From NCBI GenBank assembly GCA_019649035.1, contig BMAT01013244.1:14464-42832 (forward strand): 28,369 nt of DNA. The letters are read 5' to 3'. Each line of letters starts with the position of its first letter. The first letter of the stretch is position 1. The notes below the pieces were generated by a model that saw only the letters and a list, made by a program, of their open reading frames with translations, was not told the origin of the DNA and made no database searches. Shown piece after piece: positions 12,646-22,227 of this stretch. The position numbers and the translations under genes are program-made. This stretch comes from Elysia marginata. Its lineage: Eukaryota; Mollusca; Gastropoda; Plakobranchidae.

Positions 12646-13532
12646 TTTACTAGGCCTATACTACTGTCATTTTTGACGCTATTTTGTTACGACACATACA
12701 GATTCGGAGGCCGAAATAAAAGCTTTAAAAAAGACAGTATTTTCTTTCTTAACAAACTAATGAAACGGGGTTAGAGAAATTTTAAGAAAGAGTAAAAACG
12801 GACCCCAGAGTTACATAAAGAGATATACATATAGAAAGAGAGGTGTTTTTTAAAAAAAGACAAATTGTTAATTTAGATGATGCATAAAAAGTATCAACAA
12901 GGTGAACAATGGGCGAGAGAGCAGAAAACTACCAATCGCAAAGAATATGTCCAAGAGATAGAGTGGTGGATGCAGTGTTAAAAGAAACACAGAAGGTGGT
13001 AAAGAAAATCCACAACAGAGTGCAGGGAAGAATTTAGTGGTTGGAAATACTAAATTGTATGATTTTTTTAATGAAATTCCTCCATTTTATTTTTCTCATT
13101 TCACTAGAGCAGTTTATCTGATTTTCACAGACACTTATCTATTTCTAACATGAGCGCAATTGCAAAGTAGAGCAGAGAGAACCTGTGTGGGATTCTTTAC
13201 TTTTGACGTGATCTTTTAAAAACCAATTCTATTGTCTACTTTAAGCTTATCTTTCGTTCTGAGTGGCTGCCACTTTAATCTCCCGCATAGCCTATCCGGG
13301 CTTCGTCCTTATCAGCAGCGGCTTCTGATCGTTTAAGACTCGTTGCGAGGAGCACGGTATAAAAACAAAAACAATAATACCTCTTTAAAAGACAATAAAG
13401 ATTTATCTTATCTGTGAAATTAAGGCGAAATATAAAGTAACAGAAAAGTCCTAGTAAGAATCTAGTTTTTGTGCATCAGAAAATGAATGCTCAACATTTC
13501 TTTTCATAATGGAGCTTGAATATGTGTAATGG
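12646..13532. other. Gene-free AT-rich sequence
   Basis: No gene recognised. A patch near 13262-13350 looks richer in G+C but has no tRNA boxes, open frame or repeat structure that I can identify. Confidence 0.55.
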
Positions 13533-13630
13533 AAAAGTGTCTATCGATGGCAGGCACATCAAACATCTGATTTTCATATAAAAAAGCCACAGCAGAGGTA
13601 TGGTGTGCCTGCCATCGCTATGCAGCTTTT
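13533..13630. repeat. Inverted repeat forming a pre-miRNA-sized hairpin
   Basis: The core arms are 13542-13561 and 13601-13620. Over 20 positions there are 18 Watson-Crick pairs, one U:G pair and one mismatch when read as plus-strand RNA. Pairing continues imperfectly into the loop (13562-13573 against about 13589-13600) and outward, where AAAAG at 13533-13537 pairs with CTTTT at 13626-13630 after small bulges. The total is about 98 nt. It could be a microRNA precursor, a fossil palindromic transposon or chance. I do not recognise the arm sequence as a known miRNA. Confidence 0.55.
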
Positions 13631-15253
13631 AGAAAACCTTAACAACCCAAATTCGCCGTTCGAGAGACTGACCTTCTCTCTATCAATCGAAATGCAGTAT
13701 ACCCCATATGGTTTTCTCTGCAGATACTGCACTTTGATTGTAAAGGAAAGCTCTGTAACTTACCTTCGAAGGCTTTTGACTTTAGTTGATTTCAGCGGGA
13801 TTTATTTGTATACAGCTGTCAAGGACAAGAACATAAAAACGGCGTTGAACCTAAACTGAACTGTTTATTCATTCCCATCATTTCATTACTCAACATTGCA
13901 ACTATATCAATATATCAGTTTGACCATTTCCCGGGAACAATATACTGATAGCATATCAAATAAAACTAAACGTATTTTATTCTGATATTACATAGGAGCT
14001 GTGTTTACCCCAAAGTCTTTATCGATATTAGATACTTTAGCTGGCCTGCTTGATGTGTGCGTGTGAGAATATATGAAAACGAATTTAACTACACCGCGGT
14101 GATCTTCGAGATAGTTTATGACTTTCATTGTTGACTGTATATAAACGATATAATAAACCTATCGAACAGTTTTTACTTTTATGACTTAAAAAAAAACGCA
14201 GGCTATTTAAACAGTGTTTTGTTTTCTCGTTTAAAGAGTATCAACTTAGTAGCTCACACCTAGAATTAAAAAAAAAAACCAGTTATCTTGGCAAGGTATA
14301 CTATCATACCTCTTTCGATTCCCACAAAGTTTCGCTCGTCTCAAGCATTCCTACGATGAGATGCTAAGATGCATAATCTGTCACGTTTTTTCCCTCCGTA
14401 TATAAATTATCTTCAAAGATACGACAGTGAACTTTCAGTGACTTAGTATTATTAACACCACATCAACGGCAACTTTTTTTACAACTACCTGACTAGGTGA
14501 GTTCTCCGGTTATGGTGTAACTTGAGGATACATTACAGATTTAATATTGTTTTGTGGTTTATAGTAATATATATATATATATACTCACGCGATGTACCTG
14601 CCTACAGAGTTAATTATCTTTTACAAGATTCACTGGCAGAGAGTTTCAAGAAAATGTTCATCATTAAAACAAGCGGGACGTTTTTGATGCGCTCTTGAAA
14701 ACTAACGTAACGTGCACTGAATAGGAAATTTATAGATTTCTGAAAAATGCACTAATTTGAAAACCCTCTTTCCCGTGGGGTTATCCAATTCCACACCTCA
14801 CGTGTTTTTTTTTGTTTTTTTTCAAATTGGTCTTGTTAACGGAACTTAAGACTCAAGTTTTGAAAATATTAGTTTTGTTTTGGCAGGCACGCGTTGTTAA
14901 TTCCCCTTACCTAATGGTTCTGACCTATATCTCACGTAGGGTCACGTGAGTCTTGGGAAAACACCCATCTCTTCCGCCTTCCGTCTTGCAAATAGTGCAT
15001 TTATTATGTGGCACAGTAGGAGAAAAAATATTACGCACCTAAAAAAAGACGCTCTTATAGAACTCTTATTACAAAATTCCGCAACAATATTTAGAATCAC
15101 GTGGCGGATATAGGGCAGGGTGGTTCTCCGAGGTCAAATAAAATGAGAAAGTTATTATATTAGAACCAAAGGCTGATAAATTTTTCAAACGAACTTCTTT
15201 ATGTTGAATTTTTTTTTATAAAGGGCGTTTTCCTCCATCAGTTCATTACATAT
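13631..15253. other. Gene-free AT-rich sequence with a short TA tract
   Basis: No gene recognised. A (TA)n run lies at about 14566-14582. An 84-codon open frame overlapping the start of this stretch begins at a GTG inside the upstream hairpin and shows no domain. Confidence 0.55.
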
Positions 15254-15445
15254 TTATAGTACTTTCTTAAGTGTTGATGTTATGTTTATATTACTTTATC
15301 AAATGTTGTTATTATGTTTATGCTGCTTTATTAAACGTTGTTGTTATGTTTATATTAGTTTATTAAATATTGCAGTTATATGTATATTACTTTATTCAGT
15401 ATAGCTATTATACGTATATTTCTTTACTAAATGTTGTTACAGTAA
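15254..15445. repeat. 32-bp minisatellite, six copies
   Basis: Six consecutive 32-bp units fit with no indels: 15254-15285, 15286-15317, 15318-15349, 15350-15381, 15382-15413 and 15414-15445. The consensus starts TTATATTACTTTATTAAATG and continues with TTGTTGTTATGT. The copies differ by substitutions only, and the outer copies are the most diverged. The AT-rich unit has no coding content. Confidence 0.9.
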
Positions 15446-16796
15446 TTTAACCTTAGTTGAACTAAAGAAAAATACTAACGAGGGCATGAAAAACTTTTTT
15501 TTTTCACTTTCATTTTTCTTTTTAAATCTTGGTTGTTAAAATAGAATCTTAGCCGTACTGAAAAAAGATAGTAAAATATAAATTCTAAATGCAATCCAAA
15601 ATATGTGTGACTTTGCTTTTTGAATTGGCCCCTGTCCTATTAAAACTATTGAAAAATGCTCGTTTAAGTCATTTTGATTGATTTTGTCTCTTGGTGTTAT
15701 TGCGGTTTCTTTATTGCTTATTTGTGTATGTGAAAAATTTTTTTTTTCAGTGATAAAACTGCATGTGTACGTTATAGAAAGACAATAACTTATGTTATCG
15801 TTTTATGAACGATATCTGAATATTAAAGACGAATTAAATTATATGATTGCACATACTATTTTTCACCAGAACTGCTAAGGCAATTATAAAATTATTTCGC
15901 AAACAGCAAAAATTTGGGTATGCTTAAAGTAGTCTGTAAGTTTCAACCACCTCCCAGAACAAAAAAAAAACAAAAAAAAAACACACCAGCTAAAAAAAAT
16001 ACAAAAGCAGCACCCAATTTTAAATGTAATAATTATATTTTACTTTCTACAACTAGCACATTTGTGAGAGAAGCTGAAAAAAAACATCCGCATGTCGCTG
16101 GTACATTTTTAAAGTTATTGCCCTCAAAAGAAAATACTTTACTTTATCTCCAACTTAAGAATATCTACAAAGCATGCCGTACTTTGTATGTGATTCAACA
16201 TATCGTCTTTAAATAAAAAGTAATAATCGATTATGGGCAACCTCTTCTCCTACTACAATGTAAAAAGGTAACTCTCATATTTTGACCAAAGTGAATGGTT
16301 TTCCCAGCTCCTCGCACATTTCATGAAAATTACTTATTTTTGTCTTAACAAAAAGAGCATCAAGTTTACATTCAAGGTACAGTACTTGGCTGACAAATAA
16401 CAACTATGTTAAACAACCATCGCGTGTAGTCAGATGCCGCAAGAGAATATAATACAATTATTGTCTTGAGTTCAAGGTAAATCAGTCGGATATCGCAATT
16501 TTCACTTTTAAAGGCGTTGCTACTTGAAAGAAGATAATTTTCTTAGCTTTCAAATGTTATAAGTTCTATGGCATAATCAATACTTGTTAAAACATTTTTT
16601 GTAAAAAATTTGATTGAAAATCTGAGGGAAAATAAGGAGAAAAATGGATTTTTAATGATTTTTTCTCCAAAAAAAAAAAGAATTTTCCGACTTCCGACTT
16701 ATTCGCCCTGGACGGGAGACAGTTATTTTGAACCAGGTATTTTTATCTTCAACCGTTAAAAAATTACTTTAAAATAACAACAAAATTTCTCCAAGC
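15446..16796. other. Gene-free AT-rich sequence
   Basis: No gene supported. The 100-codon plus frame at 15914-16216 starts at TTG and has a lysine-rich beginning caused by A runs around 15960-16010. Confidence 0.55.
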
Positions 16797-17125
16797 ACCA
16801 CAATCCTAGGCAAGCCATTTTAGCTCATTCTATGTTTTGTCAGCCCCTGATATTTCATCGTCCACTGTCCTCCTCCATATACCCCGCGGTCTAACTTTTA
16901 CCTCTTTTCCCCTGCGGGTTCCAAGTTAGTGCTACAAATGGGTGGCGATTTTTATCTATTCTGGGTACATGTCCAAGCTATCTCCATCTTCTAGTTTTAA
17001 CCTCCTCTACAACTGGGTTTATCTCTGTTCTTTCTACTATTCTCCTATTTGTGACCCTATGCTCCCATCGAATGCCCAATATTCTTCTCAGACATCTCCC
17101 CCCAAATCCCCTAAGCCTGCTCTCT
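16797..17125 (-). pseudogene. Decayed RTE-like LINE reverse-transcriptase C-terminus
   Basis: The minus-strand translation from about 17120 reads FGGRCLRRILGIRW, then a V-T-N-x-x-I-V-E-R-T segment, R-R-W-R, an in-frame stop, L-G-H-V-P-R, and ALTWNPQGKRG. After a frame change come WRRTVDDEISGADKT, a stop, and NELKWLA. The order CLRRIL...W, N..L..RT, RRW.WLGH, AL.WNPQGKR, WRRTV..E, W.EL..LA is the characteristic C-terminal tail of RTE-type LINE proteins. At least four in-frame stops and one frameshift show that it is long dead. The catalytic core and 5' part are absent. The plus-strand open frame at 16942-17196 is its shadow. Confidence 0.8.
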
Positions 17126-17764
17126 TTTTTTTTCTTTTCTATGCTTCTGCAGCATACAGAATGACAGAATTACAATGCCTATCGATTATAAATTGAATCT
17201 ACAAACACTATAATAACAATAATAACAATAATTCACATGTAAAACGCCTAAAAAGTAAAATCCACTATAACAGTATCGGTGGAGCTAATACGAACATTAG
17301 AGAAGAATAAAAATACCTTAGTTTTTGTATAAACATTTCATAAAAGAGTGTATCATTAAAAATGAAAAAAGAGTTTTACAGTAACAATGCATAAAAACTA
17401 CATGCATTACTATTACATCATCTAAAAAACTAAAATAATACAAGCTTTATAAAAGTATGCATACCCAAAAAAAATCGCACGAAAAGGTGAAATATTCGAA
17501 GCATTATCAAAAAACAATTATTAAACTTCAGGCGTACTTTAAAGATTTTCACTTTAATAACAAGTAACATTACAATTGTTTTTTTCTTGTTCTTACAAAT
17601 TAATATGTCCATTGTGGACAAGGCTTCATGGGAAAACTCTGACTTTGGTACTAAAAAGTATCGATCTAGCCTATAAAATTGTGTAGATTGAGCATTTCCA
17701 ATCCACAATGAAAAGTAATTGCACAACGTCTTCGTTATTCCAAGTTTTGAGAGTCAATATTTTA
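17126..17764. other. Gene-free AT-rich sequence
   Basis: No gene recognised. A short AAT/AAC triplet run lies at about 17209-17233. The 98-codon minus frame at 17430-17726 is hydrophobic from T-rich composition and matches nothing I know. Confidence 0.55.
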
Positions 17765-18085
17765 TTCTCTACATGTCTGTTCTTTCTCTCGTCAGTCTCC
17801 TATTTCTCTCACTCTACTCTCTATCTCTTTACTCCTCCTCCCTCTCCCACCTTCTTTTTTCTCTTTTTTCCTCTATCTTACTCTCGTTCTTGTATCATTC
17901 TTTTTTTAACTTTGTCGCATTTTGGTTCTTTCTTTTACTTTGCTACTAGGCCTCTATGTGCTTCTCAATTTTTTTTCATTTTCCCCCCCCCCCCTTTTCT
18001 CTCTCTCCTCTCTGTTTGTCTGTCTGTCTCTATCTCCATCCCTCTCTCTCTCATACTCTCTTAGTTTTTATGTTTCTCTCTGTTT
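17765..18085. repeat. Pyrimidine-rich low-complexity tract
   Basis: Mostly C and T on the plus strand, with a run of 12 C at 17983-17994 and CT/CTGT microsatellite at about 18000-18060. Overlapping plus-strand open frames of up to 118 codons rich in S, L and F come from this composition and are not credible genes. Confidence 0.85.
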
Positions 18086-18308
18086 CTATCTCTAAATTAT
18101 GTTTCTTGTCATTTCAAACAGCTATTCACGTGTCATTTTTCGTAAAATGAAGTTTCTAACGACATCGTATCAAAAAGTCACATACACCTTATAATTACAA
18201 CTGTGCTCTTGCACCTAAGTAACTTTCCTCTATAGTAAAAAAAGCACAAACTTAAAAAGCGCAAGTGCAGACATTGTTATAACAAATAAGAAGATTGCAA
18301 AATTGCTC

Positions 18309-18393
18309 AATTCTGCCTGGGACAAATGAAGTGCAATATCTCTCATAAAGTTAACACTGCAGATACTGCATTTCATTTGTCCCGGGCAGAATT
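18309..18393. repeat. Near-perfect 33-bp inverted repeat (pre-miRNA-like hairpin)
   Basis: The arms are 18309-18341 and 18361-18393, with a 19-nt loop at 18342-18360. Read as plus-strand RNA, the 33 positions give 30 Watson-Crick pairs, two G:U pairs and one A.C mismatch. The left arm begins AATTCTGCCTGGGACAAATG. An 85-nt hairpin of this kind fits the size of a microRNA precursor. It is also compatible with a short palindromic transposon: ATTGC occurs on both flanks (18302-18306 and 18394-18398), though not immediately adjacent on the left. It lies 754 bp beyond the stop codon of the minus-strand kinase gene. Confidence 0.75.
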
Positions 18394-18777
18394 ATTGCAT
18401 TCAACTTTTTATTCACGGATTTCAAGCTTCGGTGTTCCTCATCTACTTATCTGTGAGCCCCACAACCTGCCCACTATTCAGAAAGTTTCCCTTCTCACTT
18501 CTTAGCGGGGAGTTGGGTTTGAGCGCTGCTGCTTGTGACGGCGGAAAAAAACGTGTTAAGCATGAAATTCAAAGAGACCAATGTTCATGGGTTCGAGATC
18601 ATAGCGTTTGTTTGGCGTCATTCTATAATAGATTTTAAATCGTATCATTTTGTTTGGAGGAAAGTAAATGAAATCAAGTAATTTGTTGTCGATACTATAC
18701 TACCACAAATCGACATACTCTTCAATAGATCATTCAAACTAAGAGATTATTGAAATCAAATGAAATCAAAGAGTTTT
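18394..18777. other. Gene-free spacer between two palindromes
   Basis: No gene supported; the 68-codon plus frame at 18432-18638 starts at GTG. A GGTTCGAGATC string at 18590-18600 resembles pol III box B, but no convincing box A sits at the right distance. Confidence 0.5.
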
Positions 18778-18913
18778 TAAAGCATATTTTTGTAAGGGTT
18801 CTAGTAACGTCAAGCAAATCAGCCAACCAATCTAATTACACAAGAGAGGCAACCAAGGTAAATTAGAAACAGGTCACCCTGACTAGAACCTTTACAAAAA
18901 ATAATATGCTTTA
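18778..18913. mobile_element. MITE-like element with terminal inverted repeats and TA flanks
   Basis: The left terminus (18780-18805) starts AAGCATATTTTTGTAAGGGT. The right terminus (about 18882-18911), read in reverse complement, starts AAGCATATTATTTTTTGTAA. The two match over about 28 bp apart from a 4-nt gap and few substitutions, and both end in TTCTAGT. TA dinucleotides flank both ends (18778-18779 and 18912-18913), as expected for a Tc1/mariner-type target. The interior is about 76 bp with no coding capacity. The family is not recognised. Confidence 0.6.
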
Positions 18914-18928
18914 CAAGAAATCAGTAAA

Positions 18929-18934
18929 TTTATT
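18929..18934 (-). promoter_or_regulatory. Candidate polyadenylation signal of the kinase gene
   Basis: AATAAA on the minus strand, the first one downstream of the kinase stop codon (about 212 nt away). Cleavage 10-30 nt beyond it would fall in or next to the right arm of the MITE-like element. Assignment rests on the hexamer and its position only. Confidence 0.45.
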
Positions 18935-19146
18935 TGATTTTAAGTATCTCTTAGAAAGTAGAAGCTGGAGAAACGTGTTTGTCAACAACTCAAATAGCAA
19001 ACAGTAAGGCTGATAACCTGTGACAATTTTATCCTGCTTCCTCGCATTCAATACAATTTGTGACAAGTGCTATATGGCGATTAAAAGACTATCATAATAT
19101 AAATGTAAATCTGTTTCCATTTGAAATTGATGAAACAACACCTCTG

Positions 19147-20334
19147 TCACGTATCCCACATGGCCAGAATGTCTTTCATCGTCGGCCGATCTCTCATTCG
19201 AAACTGGCAAGCACGGCCAATTGTAGCCAGGCACTTTTTTCCAAGTGTCAAGTCATACCCTGCAGGAATCAATTTACAAAATTCACCGGCCATTCCTTCT
19301 AAGAGATCTACTGTCTTTAAAGGCGGGTGGTCGGCCCTAAGCATAAAATAAAGGACACAACCAAGGCTCCACACGTCCGCCTGTTTGGCGAGGAAAGGTT
19401 CATGGCGTCGCACTTCTGGTGCAGTATAATGATCACGACCCAGAAAGTCTGCGCACAATATTTCTGACGCGGCCTCTCCGTTGGCTTTGTCGATGGCTCT
19501 CTCTTTATCACGGCACGCGAAACAGAGACCAAAGTCAGCAAGCTTGACCAGATCCGGTCGGAATACGAGGACATTACTCGGATTGACGTCTCTGTGGGCC
19601 AAATCTAAGTCATGGCAGAACTCCAGGGCTGAGGTGATCTGTATGAATGCTATAGATAGGAAAGCTGGATCTAGGGCTGGTGTTGGGCAAGATGGAAAAG
19701 GTGGTGGTGTGCCGCAGCAACAGGCCACTGGTAAGGAATCCATCTCGTCTTCTTCTGAAAGGCAAACTGAATTTCTTTTTCCGATAACGGTTTTGTGTAT
19801 TGCATCTTCTTCAGTAGAAAAATCTTCACACGTGATTCCAATACCACAGCCCGCTTGGACATCTGTTTCTAAACTGGAATGTTTTTCTTCTTCAGTGTTG
19901 GGCATGACAAAATGTCCATCGTGATCTAAGCTGCAGTAACCCAATTTTCTCATGGCAATACTTGACAGATCCAAATCTCCCATAGAGCATAAAATACTTT
20001 GATCGCGCCGTTCGAGGACGAGTACCTCCAAGTTTCCAGCAGGCGCCAGTTCCATGACGATGCAAGCCAATCTGGGACACAAAAGGATTTCCTTAAGGCC
20101 GATCACTGTGGGGTGCTGAATGGAAGCAAGCGCTTCAATCTCCGCCATAGCATAGCTATCTTCCTGAATGTCTCGCCTGGCTACAAGGCGCTTCACAGCC
20201 CATGGTTGGCCGGTTTCCAAACATGTCACGGAATAGACGTCTCCAAAACTGCCCTGCCCTATACAGCTTACTAGCATGTAGCCGTTCGCTTTCAGAAATT
20301 TCGACCACAGTCTACGGGAATGAACCAGTTCCAT
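19147..20334 (-). CDS. Serine/threonine protein kinase, possibly PDIK1L/STK35-like, with altered catalytic loop
   Basis: A 395-residue, single-exon coding region. Kinase motifs are in order: glycine loop G26-Q-G-S-F-G31-D-V33; AVK with K48; alpha-C glutamate near E65-E67; hinge M94-E95; HRD at 247-249 with N254; DFG at 267-269; APE at 305-307; D320-V-W-S-L-G325; and R383 in the final helix region. The segment from DFG to APE is long (about 41 residues). About 115 residues (roughly 108-222) are inserted between the hinge and helix E; they are acidic and end in a Cys/Pro-rich patch (CCCGTPPPFPSC, 205-216). The catalytic-loop lysine expected after HRD is Asn251 (codon AAT at 19582-19584), while the metal-binding N254 and D267 remain. 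The long activation segment and the C-terminal WDT recall PDIK1L/STK35, but the position of the insert differs, so the subfamily is tentative. Start choice: the frame opens nine codons earlier only at GTG, whereas the ATG at 20332-20334 has A at -3 and G at +4. A possible 3' splice site (ATTTTTACAG on the minus strand, ending at 20361) would place a 5' UTR exon boundary just upstream. No signal peptide or membrane segment; probably intracellular. Confidence 0.9.
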   Translation of the reverse strand: MELVHSRRLWSKFLKANGYMLVSCIGQGSFGDVYSVTCLETGQPWAVKRLVARRDIQEDSYAMAEIEALASIQHPTVIGLKEILLCPRLACIVMELAPAGNLEVLVLERRDQSILCSMGDLDLSSIAMRKLGYCSLDHDGHFVMPNTEEEKHSSLETDVQAGCGIGITCEDFSTEEDAIHKTVIGKRNSVCLSEEDEMDSLPVACCCGTPPPFPSCPTPALDPAFLSIAFIQITSALEFCHDLDLAHRDVNPSNVLVFRPDLVKLADFGLCFACRDKERAIDKANGEAASEILCADFLGRDHYTAPEVRRHEPFLAKQADVWSLGCVLYFMLRADHPPLKTVDLLEGMAGEFCKLIPAGYDLTLGKKCLATIGRACQFRMRDRPTMKDILAMWDT

Positions 20335-22173
20335 TTTAAAAAAGGAAAAAAAACCTCGCACTGTAAAAATTTATGCAATGTATAAGGTAAATTGTAAGAC
20401 TTTCTTATCCTCAGGTAGTCTGTTTTGTTAGAGAAATTAATCACCGTTTACTTCAATCTTATGCAGCTGCTTGTCAATTGCGTCGCCTTTTTTAGGCCTA
20501 ACACATTTCCAAAAACAAAGCTTTTAAAAAAGGTCAATGCCTGTTATTTCACAAAGCACTAATGTTGTTAAGCAGAGAAAGATAGTCCTACCAAGAACCT
20601 ATGAGAAGAATGCATTTTTTCTACTTTTAAGTTTAATCTCCAGGCTTTTCATGCCCGAAAGGAATCCTTGACATCCTCAGTAATGTACATTGATATTAAG
20701 CTTCATTTCTTGTTCTTTTTGCCGCATGGTGCTTTAAAAAAATGATTGCTTCATCTGTGGACGAGAAAAAAAAGCGTTTGAGGACATTTTTATTCGAGCT
20801 ATCGAGTCATAATTATGTGTAATTTAGTTGTATTAATCTCCTAAAAATTGAAACAGAAGTGGGTATCTCCACCGCATTCACATTTGTTAGTTGTTTTTTT
20901 TTTGGCCAACTAGATTAAATGTACATGATAGCAAAATAGCACTTTGATACAGTTATAATATTACTTGACGTTTACGTGATTAAGTGTTCTACAAAATTGA
21001 AATGAACAATTTTTTAAATATTATTACAATGTATGTATTTTAAATTCTATAATCATCACATTCATGAGCGTATCTATAATTTCATTTTTTTCACACCAAT
21101 AAAAATTTCTTTGTAATTTTAACATAATCCTTTTATTTTATTGAAATGCTAGGTTTGCTCAGTGCATATCCATTGCCCTTATACCCAGTTCTCATAGTTA
21201 GTAGTTCTTTATTAAGTAGTGATACCTTTAAAAGATTAAGAATAACTTTGTCGCATCATGTAGCAAGATCTAATAGTTTTGATATTTTAAAGCCTTGATG
21301 TTACGGAAGAATTACAAACTTAAAATGTGTAGAAATCTAGTTGATTCGATCATGTATAACAGCAAGTTTAACGTATGTAATACCTTGGATTTTATTTTTA
21401 ATTGAAACTAATTTCCCTTGTTAGAAATATTGTTTTTTCTAAAATGTCAAATATCTATGTTTTAGATGCTTCCTCAAAGCAGTTTAGGCAAAATGTCTTA
21501 GTTATCATCTTTAATGAAGTATTTCCCTCTTCTATTAATATTGCTTTTTTTAGTTTTACGACAAAAACAATTCTAGTGTTCAAGATGATGTGCGGCGATG
21601 GCAGCGCCACATCAATGACATTGTATAAATACATGTACATAAAGCATAGGCCCTAATAAGTTTAAGCTAACGTTACCAATAAAGATGTTTATCTGTTAGA
21701 TGAATAAAAAAGTTTTCGTGATAATGGGAAAAAATTCAAAATCTCACTCCGACTTGATTGTAGCAACAAAAAAAATACACAAAACAAAAAATAAATACTT
21801 GTGCAACAACATGTTTATTAAGAATACTTTCATTCCTTTGATTTCTGTATGTTGTTCAGATATATAACTTTAGGGCTTCAACGACGGAGGTAAAAAGTAT
21901 GAATTACAAGGTGCGTGACAACAAGGAAAACGAGGAGGTGAAGAACAGACAAAATAAAGAAATTTTCATTGATTCAAAGATTAATTAATTTCTCTTTCGT
22001 ATCTGTTATCTTCTACATCTGAAAAGTTCAAGAATATATTATCAAAGATTTTGTGGGAGCTGAAAAAAGAGCTCAAACCAATTCCTTGCTCACAGCATAG
22101 CTCAAAGCTGTTACAAAAAATGTGCATTACTGACTCCAGGGCTGAGACTTGAACACGCGACGACGAATTTCCT
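20335..22173. other. Kinase 5' flank and gene-free AT-rich sequence
   Basis: The part nearest the kinase should hold its 5' UTR and promoter. On the minus strand a pyrimidine stretch directly precedes the ATG, and a TTTTTACAG acceptor-like string ends at 20361, so the promoter may be further away beyond an intron. No TATA box can be assigned. The 84-codon plus frame at 21402-21656 starts at TTG and lacks any domain. Confidence 0.5.
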
Positions 22174-22227
22174 CGAAAAAGAAAGAAGAAAAAGAAGGAG
22201 ACGAAAAAGGAGAAGAAGAAGAAGAAG
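22174..22227. repeat. GAA-rich purine tract, left of SINE copy 1
   Basis: An almost pure A/G tract ending in five GAA/AAG triplets directly at the 3' tail of the SINE. It probably represents one side of the purine-rich target into which the SINE inserted. Confidence 0.85.

Noticed and set aside
13605..13859. 84-codon plus-strand frame
   Set aside because: Opens at GTG inside an inverted repeat, has no domain or codon signal, and no splice context was seen.
15914..16216. 100-codon lysine-rich frame
   Set aside because: TTG start and A-run composition; no domain.
17708..18150. 118-codon and overlapping hydrophobic frames
   Set aside because: Pyrimidine-rich low-complexity DNA gives open S/L/F-rich frames in several phases at once.
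18590..18600. Box B-like GGTTCGAGATC on the plus strand
   Set aside because: The nearest box A-like string (TAGCGGGGAG, near 18503) is poor and too far away.
19481..19924. 147-codon plus-strand frame opposite the kinase
   Set aside because: Antisense shadow of a well-supported kinase; no domain of its own.
20335..20361. N-terminal extension of the kinase by nine codons
   Set aside because: It begins at GTG, not ATG. The ATG at 20332-20334 has a strong context, and an acceptor-like AG lies at the GTG itself.
22144..22154. Box B-like GTTCAAGTCTC on the minus strand
   Set aside because: Lone motif without box A or a tRNA-like arm structure.
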